DNA of 64,000 nucleotides from Leptothrix cholodnii SP-6 (GTDB lineage Bacteria; Pseudomonadota; Gammaproteobacteria; Burkholderiales; Burkholderiaceae_C): NCBI RefSeq assembly GCF_000019785.1, contig NC_010524.1, positions 2,666,001 to 2,730,000 of the forward strand, read 5' to 3'. Shown piece by piece: positions 8,539 to 15,949 of this stretch (position 1 is its first letter; each line of letters starts with the position of its first letter). The notes under the pieces were generated by a model. It saw only the letters and a program-made list of their open reading frames with translations, ran no database searches and was not told where the DNA came from. The position numbers and the translations under genes were made by a program.

Positions 8539-8569
8539 CCGGCATCCGCAGGCGAGCCGCGGATGCCGG
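8539..8569. terminator. Strong hairpin between hpf and scpB
   Basis: Perfect 11-bp stem, CCGGCATCCGC (8539-8549) and GCGGATGCCGG (8559-8569), with a 9-nt loop. It lies 8 bp past the stop of the minus-strand hibernation-factor gene and before scpB on the same strand. A U-tract is missing, so it may be a terminator, an RNA 3'-end stabiliser or a pause site. It marks hpf and scpB as probably separate units. Confidence 0.5.
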
Positions 8570-8576
8570 CATGTCA

Positions 8577-8939
8577 TCAGGCCGAGAGGTCGACCTCGGG
8601 CGCCGTCGGGCGAGCCGCGCCGCGCTTGGAGTCGTGCTTTTCCAGGTCGCTGGTGATGGCGCGCTTGAGCTTGCCGGCCGCCAGCTGGATCGCCTGGTGG
8701 GCGGTGTCGGCGTGCGCCTTCACGACCACGGCGTCCATCCCGACCAGGCGCGCTTCCAGCGTGCAATGGATCTCGTCCGGGCTGGTCTTCTCGTGGCTGT
8801 GGGCATCGGCCAGGTGGGCCTCGACACGGGTGACCTGATCCTTGAAACGGCTCAGCGCGTCGTTGACGACGCTGGTCAGGTGCTCGGCCATCGTGTGGCG
8901 TCCGTCGACATGGGGATCGGTGTTCAGCAGGACTTGCAT
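8577..8939 (-). CDS. Ribosome hibernation promoting factor / sigma-54 modulation family protein (HPF-like)
   Basis: 120-residue protein of the short HPF/YfiA family, which binds the 30S decoding channel and helps inactivate ribosomes in stationary phase. The beta-alpha-beta-beta-beta-alpha pattern is readable: helix 1 ends HLTSVVNDALSRFKDQVTRV, then strands HLADAHSHEKTSPDEIHC and LEARLVGMDAVVVKAHADT, then the helix HQAIQLAAGKLKRAI. A short tail rich in Lys, Arg and Pro follows. It lacks the long C-terminal dimerisation domain of long HPF. It is not clearly in an operon; a hairpin follows it. The ATG at 8939 is the only good start. Confidence 0.82.
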   Translation of the reverse strand: MQVLLNTDPHVDGRHTMAEHLTSVVNDALSRFKDQVTRVEAHLADAHSHEKTSPDEIHCTLEARLVGMDAVVVKAHADTAHQAIQLAAGKLKRAITSDLEKHDSKRGAARPTAPEVDLSA

Positions 8940-9064
8940 GGTTGCTTGAATGGGTTCGTTTCGTGGAATCGCGACTCGAAGATGAAACCTTCTCGTCGTG
9001 CCTTCAGGGTAGCCGAAGCGCTGCCCCGCGGCCGGACCGCAGGTTGACGCGGATCAAATCCCGC

Positions 9065-9523
9065 TCAATCGCCGGACGCCAGTTCGCGCACCACCGCGGC
9101 CACCGAAGCGGCATCGGGCAGATGCGACAGCGCGCCGACCAGCTCGTCACGCACCTGCGCCAGATGGGCCTCGAAACGCGCCGCATCGACGCCCATCGCG
9201 GTCGCCAGGGTCTGCACGCAGGCCCGCTCGGCGGCACTCAGATGGCCGTCGGCGTAGGCCGTCATCAGGCACATCAGCACCACGGTGTCGGCAAAACCGG
9301 CCGACACGCCGGCCAGCCGGGCGGCATCGAACGGGCCTGCATCGGGCCGCGCCAGCACCGTGGCGGTGCTCGGCATGTCGGCACTGCGCGAGCTCTCGTA
9401 GAACTGCCCGATCAGCGCCGCTTCGGCCGGGTGGATGCCGTCCACCAGCGCCACCGACAGCATCGCCTGCGTCAGCTCGATCACCTGCGTCGAGCTGAGT
9501 TCCTGATCCTTGATCGCATTCAT
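9065..9523 (-). CDS. TerB-like (tellurite-resistance family) protein
   Basis: 152-residue helical protein resembling the TerB domain. Two acidic helix-start motifs are visible, VALVDGIHPAEAALIG near residues 27-42 and AYADGHLSAAERACVQ near 89-104, spaced as in TerB-like domains, where Asp/Glu residues bind metal. TerB proteins are linked to membrane stress and metal-oxyanion tolerance. It is the last gene of a seven-gene operon: 34 bp after the AAA ATPase stop, same strand. No terC, terD or telA gene is nearby, so this is not a classical ter operon. Its place beside PspA-like and AAA genes suggests a role in membrane-stress signalling. Confidence 0.7.
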   Translation of the reverse strand: MNAIKDQELSSTQVIELTQAMLSVALVDGIHPAEAALIGQFYESSRSADMPSTATVLARPDAGPFDAARLAGVSAGFADTVVLMCLMTAYADGHLSAAERACVQTLATAMGVDAARFEAHLAQVRDELVGALSHLPDAASVAAVVRELASGD

Positions 9524-9557
9524 GAGGGTCTCCGGTTGGGGGCGGTCGCGTGACGCG

Positions 9558-11408
9558 CTATCGCGTCAGGGCGCGCCGCCGGGCTTGAATCAGCTTGTCC
9601 TGGATGTCGGCCAGGGCCATGTCCCGAAAGCGTTGCGGCAGCATCGAGCGGCGCGAGGTTTCCGAGACGGCCAGCAGCTCCATGAACTCGATCATGTCGC
9701 GCTCCTGCGGCGGCATGAAGTCCTCGGCCGCGGCGGCCAGCACCTGCGCATCGAGCGCCCGGCCCTGGTTGCGGGCCAGCTCGACGGCCAGCAGCGCCAG
9801 CGCCTCCAGATCAGCGTTGGAGTAACCGATCAGGGTGTCGCACAGCGTCAGCATTTCTTCGGGCGTGGCGGCGCAGGTCTCGCCATAACGAGACAGCACC
9901 GCGTTCAGCACCTGGGCCCGCTCGGGCGCCGATTCGCAATAGAAGAACGGGATCTTGCGGTCCAGCCGGCCGGGCCGCTTGATGTCGCTGTCGAGCTTGT
10001 CGGGGCGGTTCGTCATCATCACGAACAGCACCTGGCCGCGGTTCTCGGTCTCGGCCATGAACTCCTTCAGCCGCGCGATCACGCGCGAGCTGGTGCCGCC
10101 GTCGCTGTCCTCGCCGCCACCCGAGCCGAAGCTGCGGTCGCCCTCGTCGATGATCACCGCGATCGGCCCCATCGCCTTGACGGTGGCCAGCACGCGCTCC
10201 AGGTTGGCCTCGGTCGAGCCGACCCACTTGGAGCGGAAATTCTTCAGCGCCACCGCCGACAGCCCCGCCTCCTTCAGGAAGGCCTTGATGACGAAGGTCT
10301 TGCCCGAACCCATCGGGCCGACCGCGAGCAGGCCCATCGGCGTCAGCGCGGTGTCGCCGGCTTTCAGGTTGCGGGCAATCGCCAGCAGCTCGTGCTTGAT
10401 GTGTTCATGCCCACCGACCGCTTCGAGGCCGTGTCTGGGCTCGATGAACTCGATCAGGCCGGCACATTCCTTCTCGATCATCTCGCGCTTGCGCGTGTGG
10501 ATGACCTTCAGCACCTCGGCGTTGGCGTCGCCCTCCGGCAAGGCGCGGCCGGGCTCGATCAGCCGGGTCACTTCGGCCGGCGTCATGCCGGCGGTGATGG
10601 CCGCCAGCGTGGTGGCACGGGCCTCGGCGTCGGGCGTGCCCTGCAGCAGTTGCAGGATCAGCGCGCGCCGCTGCGGCTCGCTCATGCCGTGGCCGCCCGA
10701 GCTGGCCATGATGCTGGCCAGCTGCACCGTGCGCAGCCCGCCGGTGCGATCGGAAAACAGCGTCAGCTGCGCCTCGCTCAGCTTGGGCGCGAGGTGCGCG
10801 ATGACGCGCCGGCGCTGCGCCAGATCGGGCATCGGGATCTCGATCGCCGCCACCTTCGGGTTGCTCAGCAGCCCCGGGTTGATGGCGTTGAGCGACTCGG
10901 AAATGAGGATCGTGATGTTGTCGCCGCGGGTCAGCGCCGGGTCGAGCGACCAGCGGTGGAAGGCCAGGTAGAGCTGCCGATCGGCGTGTGCCATGAAACT
11001 CGGGTCACCGGCGGGCAGCAGCGCGTCGGCATAGGGCACCAGCACGGCGGTCGAACGGCCGCCGCGCATCTGCGCCTCGAGCACATGCAGCGATGCCAGC
11101 AGCGCGCCGCTGTCGGCGTCGACGTCCGGCATGGCAAGTGCGCCATCGGCCTTGCCGCCGAGCACCCGGATGCCGCGCTCCAGGCTGATCTCGCAGACCT
11201 GCTGCTTGGTGTCCTTGAACAGCTCGCCGACCAGGAAGGACTGCAGGTCGTGCAGCACCTCGCCGACCAGGAAGTTGTCGAACACGTTGCGGTAGAGCAC
11301 GAAGGTCGACGCCTCGCCGGCCAGGTACTTCTGCCGCAGCGTCTCGGCCCAGCGGGGCAAGGCGGTGCGGGTGCCGGCCGCAAGGGCCGTGTGGGCCGGG
11401 CTGCTCAT
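9558..11408 (-). CDS. AAA ATPase (Vps4/FtsH/Ycf46-like) of the PspA-linked operon
   Basis: 616-residue protein. The first half, about residues 1-330, is a degenerate ATPase-like or regulatory region. The C-terminal half is a classical AAA module: Walker A GPMGSGKT with Lys at about 370, [16 protein letters not shown] (pore and substrate-contact region), Walker B AVIIDEGD, sensor-1 [10 protein letters not shown], arginine finger [11 protein letters not shown] and sensor-2 [16 protein letters not shown]. No transmembrane segment or protease domain is seen, so it is more like Vps4/Ycf46 remodellers than FtsH. It sits 13 bp after the PspA-like gene. Pairing of a PspA/IM30 protein with such an ATPase parallels ESCRT-III/Vps4. 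ATG 11408 was chosen over a GTG two codons upstream. Confidence 0.85.
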   Translation of the reverse strand: MSSPAHTALAAGTRTALPRWAETLRQKYLAGEASTFVLYRNVFDNFLVGEVLHDLQSFLVGELFKDTKQQVCEISLERGIRVLGGKADGALAMPDVDADSGALLASLHVLEAQMRGGRSTAVLVPYADALLPAGDPSFMAHADRQLYLAFHRWSLDPALTRGDNITILISESLNAINPGLLSNPKVAAIEIPMPDLAQRRRVIAHLAPKLSEAQLTLFSDRTGGLRTVQLASIMASSGGHGMSEPQRRALILQLLQGTPDAEARATTLAAITAGMTPAEVTRLIEPGRALPEGDANAEVLKVIHTRKREMIEKECAGLIEFIEPRHGLEAVGGHEHIKHELLAIARNLKAGDTALTPMGLLAVGPMGSGKTFVIKAFLKEAGLSAVALKNFRSKWVGSTEANLERVLATVKAMGPIAVIIDEGDRSFGSGGGEDSDGGTSSRVIARLKEFMAETENRGQVLFVMMTNRPDKLDSDIKRPGRLDRKIPFFYCESAPERAQVLNAVLSRYGETCAATPEEMLTLCDTLIGYSNADLEALALLAVELARNQGRALDAQVLAAAAEDFMPPQERDMIEFMELLAVSETSRRSMLPQRFRDMALADIQDKLIQARRRALTR

Positions 11409-11421
11409 CGCCACGCCGCGC

Positions 11422-12132
11422 TCAGAGGTTCTTGACCGGTGCGGACTGCGCCGCCGCCCGCGCCGCCTTCAGGGCGTCGAGCTGCGCCTTGGCGGTGACG
11501 GCACCGCTGCTCTGGCGCAGCTTGTTCAGGCGCACGTCGAGGTCGGATTCGCGCAGCTCGGCGCCCAGGCTGGCCTGCGCCACCTGGCTCTTGATGTGGT
11601 CGCGCACGGCACCCAGCGCCTGCACCTCGGCGTCGACCGACAGGCCGTCGAGCTGGCCCTGGATCTTCAGCCGCGCCTGCGCGCTGTGCATCTGCGCGAG
11701 CATGCGGTCCTTCTCGGCTTTGAGCTTGTCGATCTCGGACTTCACCTGCATCAGCGAATCCTTGGCGGTGTCGGCATCCGAGGTGGCCTGGGCGGCATCG
11801 GCGCGCAGTTCGACCAGCGCCGCATCGACCGCGTTCTTCTTCTGGATCAGCACCACGGCCAGGTCGTCCTGGTTGGTGGCCAACGCGGTCTCGAGGTCGG
11901 CGCTGACGCTGGCCAGCTCGCGCTCCTGCGCCTCCAGCCGCGCGGTGATCTCCTGGCGGCGCGCGATGATGGCACCGGTCGCGGCCTTGAGCTGGGTGTA
12001 CTTCTCGATCATCGAGGCGATCGCGTTCTGGTACGCGATCTCCGGATGGGCCTTCTCGACGTCGGACACCCACAGTGAGATGAACCCCGACCACAGGTTG
12101 GCGAGGCGGGCAAAGATTGCGTTGTTGGCCAT
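11422..12132 (-). CDS. PspA/IM30-like coiled-coil membrane-associated protein
   Basis: 236-residue, almost wholly helical protein with PspA/Vipp1 architecture. An N-terminal amphipathic helix (FARLANLWSGFISLWVSDVE) precedes long coiled coils with many Ala/Gln/Glu heptads (LEAQERELASVSADLETALA; DSLMQVKSEIDKLKAEKDRM). PspA and IM30 coat and stabilise stressed membranes and belong to the same superfamily as ESCRT-III. The usual pspBC partners are absent; instead it is flanked by a two-TM protein upstream (58 bp) and an AAA ATPase downstream (13 bp). Start ATG 12132 (MANNAIFARLAN) has AGGAGCATTCCC in front. Low primary similarity means the family call rests on architecture and context. Confidence 0.72.
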   Translation of the reverse strand: MANNAIFARLANLWSGFISLWVSDVEKAHPEIAYQNAIASMIEKYTQLKAATGAIIARRQEITARLEAQERELASVSADLETALATNQDDLAVVLIQKKNAVDAALVELRADAAQATSDADTAKDSLMQVKSEIDKLKAEKDRMLAQMHSAQARLKIQGQLDGLSVDAEVQALGAVRDHIKSQVAQASLGAELRESDLDVRLNKLRQSSGAVTAKAQLDALKAARAAAQSAPVKNL

Positions 12133-12190
12133 GGGAATGCTCCTGGTTGGATGCGGCGAAACGGGGACGGGCCGGCGACGATCGCCGACC

Positions 12191-13069
12191 CTACTTGCGG
12201 ATGAATTCTTGCGACGACCGGGCGCGCGAGGCCTGCCGGATGGCCTGATCCGAAGCGCTGGAAGCGGCCGCAGCGGGCCGCCCGACATCCGCCGGCTCGG
12301 CGGCGCCGAACTCGGCCGCCACTTCCTCGGCGATGCGCAGGCGTGCCAGCGACTCCTCGAGCTTGCCGTCCATGCCGGAAGAATACGGCGAGCTGATGAC
12401 CAGCTGGTAGACCTCCTCGAGCTTGTCGGGCATCGAGATCAGCGTCGCCTCGAGTGCGCTGCGGCGCACCGCCAGACGGCGCGAACGGTTGGCCGCCTCG
12501 GTGTATTCGGCCAGCGCGCTGCGCAGCGGGCGCGCCTCTTCGGCGGCCAGCGCCGGGTTCTGCAACTGCGCCTGCAGGGCGGCGATGCGCTTCATCAGCA
12601 CCTCGTCGTTGGCGCCATCCTTGCGCGGCTTGAGCGACTGCCAGACCACGCACAGCCCGAGGTAGTCGACCAGCATGTCCTCGAGCTTGTCGACATCGGC
12701 GCGTGTCAGCGTGTTGCGGCTGTCGCCCACCGCCTGGTAGAGCGCCTGCACCCGCCCGGACATGTGCCGGTAGGTGGCCAGCGCCTTGTCGTCGCCGTAG
12801 TTGTTCAGCTCGGCCAGCAGCCGGCCCTGCCGTTGCAGGCGCGCCTGCACGTGCAGGTCGCGGTCGACCCGGGCCCGGAACGACGGCAGGCTGGGGATCG
12901 CCAGCGCCGCCAGGATCTCGGTGCCCAGCGCCAGCACGCCGACCAGCGCCAGGCCGGTCCAGCCGTAGGGGATCGACGCGAAGATGGCCGCGCAACCGGC
13001 GGCCAGCAAGGCCACGCGGTTGTTCGGATGGCGCCAGAAGGCCCCGAGGTAAGGCGACGGCGAGCTCAC
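12191..13069 (-). CDS. Two-TM membrane protein with long cytoplasmic coiled coil, unknown function
   Basis: 292 residues starting from GTG at 13069, one base after the stop of the upstream fusion gene, so translation is probably coupled. Residues about 19-58 hold two closely spaced hydrophobic segments (VALLAAGCAAIFASIPYGWT and GLALVGVLALGTEILAALAI). The remainder is soluble, helix-rich and charged, with coiled-coil regions (ARLQRQGRLLAELNNYGDDK; RRLAVRRSALEATLISMPDK). The C-terminus is Ala/Ser rich. I recognise no family. In context it could be the membrane anchor or recruitment platform for the PspA-like coat and the AAA ATPase. Confidence 0.75.
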   Translation of the reverse strand: MSSPSPYLGAFWRHPNNRVALLAAGCAAIFASIPYGWTGLALVGVLALGTEILAALAIPSLPSFRARVDRDLHVQARLQRQGRLLAELNNYGDDKALATYRHMSGRVQALYQAVGDSRNTLTRADVDKLEDMLVDYLGLCVVWQSLKPRKDGANDEVLMKRIAALQAQLQNPALAAEEARPLRSALAEYTEAANRSRRLAVRRSALEATLISMPDKLEEVYQLVISSPYSSGMDGKLEESLARLRIAEEVAAEFGAAEPADVGRPAAAASSASDQAIRQASRARSSQEFIRK

Positions 13070-13070
13070 G

Positions 13071-14642
13071 CTACTTGGCGAACTTCGACCACAGGCGTTC
13101 GATGTCGCGCTGGTCCTGCTCCGACAGGATCGGGATCGGCGACGAGCGGCTCAGCGACGTCGCGCTCGGCACCACCGCCGGGTTGGCCTTGATGCTGTCG
13201 TTCATGAACTCGCCGGCCTTGAGGTTGGCGTTGGCGTAGCCCACGGTGTTGGAGACCCTGGCGATCACCTGCGGGCGCAGCAGGTAGTCGATGAACAGGT
13301 GCGCCTCGCGCCTGTTCTTCGCGTTGGCCGGCGTGGCCATGGCGTCGATCGCCAGCAGCCCGCCGTCCGACGGCACGCGGTATTCGACCGCGCCGCGCGA
13401 CTTGCTCTGCGCCTGCACCGCGTCGCCCGAAAAGCCGATCGCCACGCAGATCTTGCCGCTGGCCAGCGCGTCGATGAACTGGTCGGTCGGAATCACCTTG
13501 ACCGTGCCGCTCAGCTTGTCGAGCACCTGCGAGGCCGCGTTGATGGAGGCCTTGCCGCTCCAGCGCGGCTGCCCGCCGGCCATCGCGGCCAGCGGCACCA
13601 CGTCGGTGGCCGAGTCGACCACGCCGATGCCGCAGGACTTGAAGCGCCGTGCCGTCTCGGCATCGAACACGCTGGTCAGCGTGTCCATCGCGTGGCCGGG
13701 GTAGGCCCGTTCGGTCAGCTTGGGGTTCCAGGCGATGCCGACCGTGTACCACATGTAGGGCAGGCTGTAGGCGCCGTCCTTGTCCCACGAACGCAGCGTG
13801 GCGTCGACCCGCGGGTCGAGGTTGGCGAGGTTCTTCAGGCTCGGCTTGTCGAGCTTGGCCAGCAGCCCTTGTGTGGCCAGCGCGGGCACCGAGTTGGCGG
13901 TCGGGAACACCACGTCATACGGCGCGGCGGTGTTGCGCAGCTTGGCTTCGAGGTCGCCGGCATTGGCGAAGATGTCGTAGACCACGCGGATGCCGGTCTC
14001 CTTCTCGAAGTCCTGCAGCACGCCGGGCTCGATGTAGTCGGGCCAGTTGAGCACCCGCACCGTCGACTTGGCCGACGCCCCCACGCCGTTGACGGCGCGG
14101 CGCAGGTTCATCAGCACGGTGGCGGTGATCAGGCCGTCGACCGTGACCTTCTGCGACTCCTGGAAGGCCTCGGCTGCCACCTGCGTCTGCGGGCCGAAGG
14201 TGCCGTCGAGCGGGCCGGCGTCGAAGCCGAGCTTGCCCAGCAGGATCTGCGCCTCGCGCAGGCCGGCGGCGTCGACCAGCTTCTCGCGGCCCTTGTAGTT
14301 GCCGCCCGCCCATTTCTGGGTCTGCCAGATGACGCGGCGGATCGCGTTGAGCAGCGGGTCGGTGACCTGATTCGTCGGCGCCAGGCCGTTCTGCGCCGCG
14401 AAGGCGCGGATCGCCTCCTGCGTGGCCGGCGTCAGCGTGCCGGTCGGCGTTTCGCGGTACAGGCCCATGCGGGCCAGCAGGCGCTGGGCGGTCTCGACCT
14501 TGGCGCTGCGGGCGCCCGCGGGTGCGGCGGCCTGGTCCTTGGGTGCGTCGGTGCCGAACACGAAGCCCTGTGCGTGGGTCGGGCCGGCCGTCCAGGCGCT
14601 GCCGATCGAGATGGCCAGGACGGCCAGGGTGCGCAATGTCAT
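13071..14642 (-). CDS. Secreted fusion: tandem peptidoglycan-binding repeats + PotD/PotF-type polyamine-binding domain
   Basis: 523 residues with a Sec signal peptide (MTLRTLAVLAISIGSAWTAG, cleavage near THAQ). Two PG_binding_1-type repeats follow at about residues 48-100 (AQRLLARMGLYRETPTGTLT) and 118-175 (REAQILLGKLGFDAGPLDGT). From about residue 192 a type-2 periplasmic binding domain of the spermidine/putrescine class begins: VRVLNWPDYIEPGVLQDFEK, YDIFANAGDLEAKL, PYDVVFPTANSVPAL, and AIGFSGDAVQA. A wall-anchored polyamine-binding-like domain is unusual; the normal PotD/PotF protein is free in the periplasm. No polyamine ABC transporter genes are adjacent, so it may sense rather than transport. 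The ATG at 14642 starts the signal peptide; an upstream in-frame start would precede it. Confidence 0.85.
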   Translation of the reverse strand: MTLRTLAVLAISIGSAWTAGPTHAQGFVFGTDAPKDQAAAPAGARSAKVETAQRLLARMGLYRETPTGTLTPATQEAIRAFAAQNGLAPTNQVTDPLLNAIRRVIWQTQKWAGGNYKGREKLVDAAGLREAQILLGKLGFDAGPLDGTFGPQTQVAAEAFQESQKVTVDGLITATVLMNLRRAVNGVGASAKSTVRVLNWPDYIEPGVLQDFEKETGIRVVYDIFANAGDLEAKLRNTAAPYDVVFPTANSVPALATQGLLAKLDKPSLKNLANLDPRVDATLRSWDKDGAYSLPYMWYTVGIAWNPKLTERAYPGHAMDTLTSVFDAETARRFKSCGIGVVDSATDVVPLAAMAGGQPRWSGKASINAASQVLDKLSGTVKVIPTDQFIDALASGKICVAIGFSGDAVQAQSKSRGAVEYRVPSDGGLLAIDAMATPANAKNRREAHLFIDYLLRPQVIARVSNTVGYANANLKAGEFMNDSIKANPAVVPSATSLSRSSPIPILSEQDQRDIERLWSKFAK

Positions 14643-14677
14643 GTGGGGTTCCTGCTGTCGAGCCGTGATGCCGTCGG

Positions 14678-15163
14678 TCATCTGCCGGAGGCAAAACAGA
14701 TGATGTTGCGCGACTGGGCCAGCTGGAACAGCCGCGCCGCCTGGTCCTGATCGGCCGTGATGCCGCCCTGCCCCTTGAGCGTCATCTCGCCCAGCAGACA
14801 GGCCGAGGCGCCGTCACCGTCCTTGACCGCCTGCTCCAGATGCACGCGGGCCTGCGCGAAGTCGCCCGCGGCGAGCCGCTGGCGGCCCGCCTCGGCGTTC
14901 TGTGCGACCGACAGCTTCTGGCTCTCGGTGGCGGTCGCCACCGGTGGCGCAGCGGGCGGCGCGGCCACCGCGGGCGCGGGCGCGGGTTGAGGGGTCTGCG
15001 CGGGCGCAGCCGGCGTGTCGGCCGTCGACACAGGTGCCGGCGCCGTGCTGGCCGCGGGCGCGCCCAGCCGGTTCTTCAGCACCAGGTGCCAGACAGCCGA
15101 CGCCATGCCGCCGACCACGGCCAGGGCGATCAGCCCTTTCGAGAGGGGAGTCAGACTGGCCAT
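14678..15163 (-). CDS. Membrane-anchored Sel1/TPR-like protein
   Basis: 161 residues. One N-terminal membrane segment (GLIALAVVGGMASAVWHLVL, residues about 9-28) is followed by a Pro/Ala/Thr-rich linker (about 35-80). The C-terminal part holds one to two Sel1/TPR-like helical repeats (AGRQRLAAGDFAQARVHLEQ; DGASACLLGEMTLKGQGGIT; AARLFQLAQS). Such proteins are scaffolds at the cytoplasmic or periplasmic face of the membrane; the short N-terminus before the TM suggests an N-in, C-out topology. The gap to the upstream coiled-coil gene is 4 bp and to the downstream fusion gene 35 bp, so it is part of the same operon. Confidence 0.75.
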   Translation of the reverse strand: MASLTPLSKGLIALAVVGGMASAVWHLVLKNRLGAPAASTAPAPVSTADTPAAPAQTPQPAPAPAVAAPPAAPPVATATESQKLSVAQNAEAGRQRLAAGDFAQARVHLEQAVKDGDGASACLLGEMTLKGQGGITADQDQAARLFQLAQSRNIICFASGR

Positions 15164-15167
15164 CGCC

Positions 15168-15830
15168 TCATTCCTTCCGGTCGGCCGCGGAGGGGCCGAA
15201 CTGTCGTGACAGGCCCTGCAGCCGCTGGCTGGTCTGCGCCAGGCTCGCCACCTGCTGGGCGGTCTGCTGGCGGGCGGCCTGCAGGCCGGCCTCGTGCGTG
15301 GCGGTTTCCTGCGCCGAGCGGGTCAGCTCGCGTTCGACCAGGGCCTCGAGTTCGGCAATCTGCCTGCGGATGTCGCCCACCACCTGCTCGCGCCGCGCCG
15401 CGACCGCCTGCAGCCGCGCCTGCGTTTCACTTTCGAGCGTCTGCAGGTCGTGCTGCAGCCCGTCGGCATGCCGGGCCAGCGCCTGCACCTTGGCGGCGGC
15501 ATCGGCCAGCGGATCGTCGATCGACCACGACTCGTCGGCCGCGTCCATCGCCTTGATCGCCATCAGCCGCGTGGCCTCGTCCATCGCGCCGAGGCCGTCG
15601 ACCAGCCGCAGCAGGCGCTCGGCCGGATAGACCGACGGCGGCACGCCCGCGCTGGCGTAGATCTGGTCGAGCTGCATCGGCACGGCCTCGCCCGCGGCGG
15701 CAACCGGCGGCGCAGCGTCGGGCGGCGGTGGCGCAGCGGCCTGCGGTGGTGCGTCGGGCGGGGCCGGCTGCGCCGGTGCATCCCGCGTGACCAGACCCGC
15801 CTTCTCCAGAAAGTTCAACATGCCCTTCAT
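15168..15830 (-). CDS. Coiled-coil protein, first gene of the PspA/AAA operon, unknown function
   Basis: 220 residues. A short N-terminal motif (MLNFLEKAGLV) is followed by a Pro/Ala-rich low-complexity linker (about 18-48). A folded helical part (LDQIYASAGVPPSVYPAERL) leads into a long coiled coil (about 125-205, with QTLESETQARLQAVAARREQ and IAELEALVERELTR). No membrane segment or signal peptide is seen. I do not recognise the family. It opens the operon and lies behind the promoter-like sequence at 15891-15896. Two starts are possible (15830 and 15821); the first is annotated. Confidence 0.7.
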   Translation of the reverse strand: MKGMLNFLEKAGLVTRDAPAQPAPPDAPPQAAAPPPPDAAPPVAAAGEAVPMQLDQIYASAGVPPSVYPAERLLRLVDGLGAMDEATRLMAIKAMDAADESWSIDDPLADAAAKVQALARHADGLQHDLQTLESETQARLQAVAARREQVVGDIRRQIAELEALVERELTRSAQETATHEAGLQAARQQTAQQVASLAQTSQRLQGLSRQFGPSAADRKE

Positions 15831-15856
15831 CGCTTGTTCTCCACCCCGGGGTTGAT

Positions 15857-15896
15857 GTGCGAAACCCGAGTCGCACAGGACTTGGCCAGGATCATA
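15857..15896 (-). promoter_or_regulatory. Promoter-like -10 and downstream palindrome for the PspA/AAA operon
   Basis: On the minus strand a perfect extended-type -10 hexamer TATGAT lies at 15896-15891 (the preceding bases are TTCTCA), about 60 bp before the first operon gene. No good -35 was found. Between it and the gene is a perfect 6-bp inverted repeat with 8-bp spacer, GTGCGA (15857-15862) and TCGCAC (15871-15876). Its position just downstream of the predicted transcription start would suit a repressor or an RNA hairpin. This supports regulation of the operon independently of the diguanylate cyclase gene upstream. Confidence 0.45.
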
Positions 15897-15949
15897 TGAG
15901 AACCCGTGCGGCCCGCCGTCTGGCGGCGCAGGGCGCGCGGGCGTGCGCG

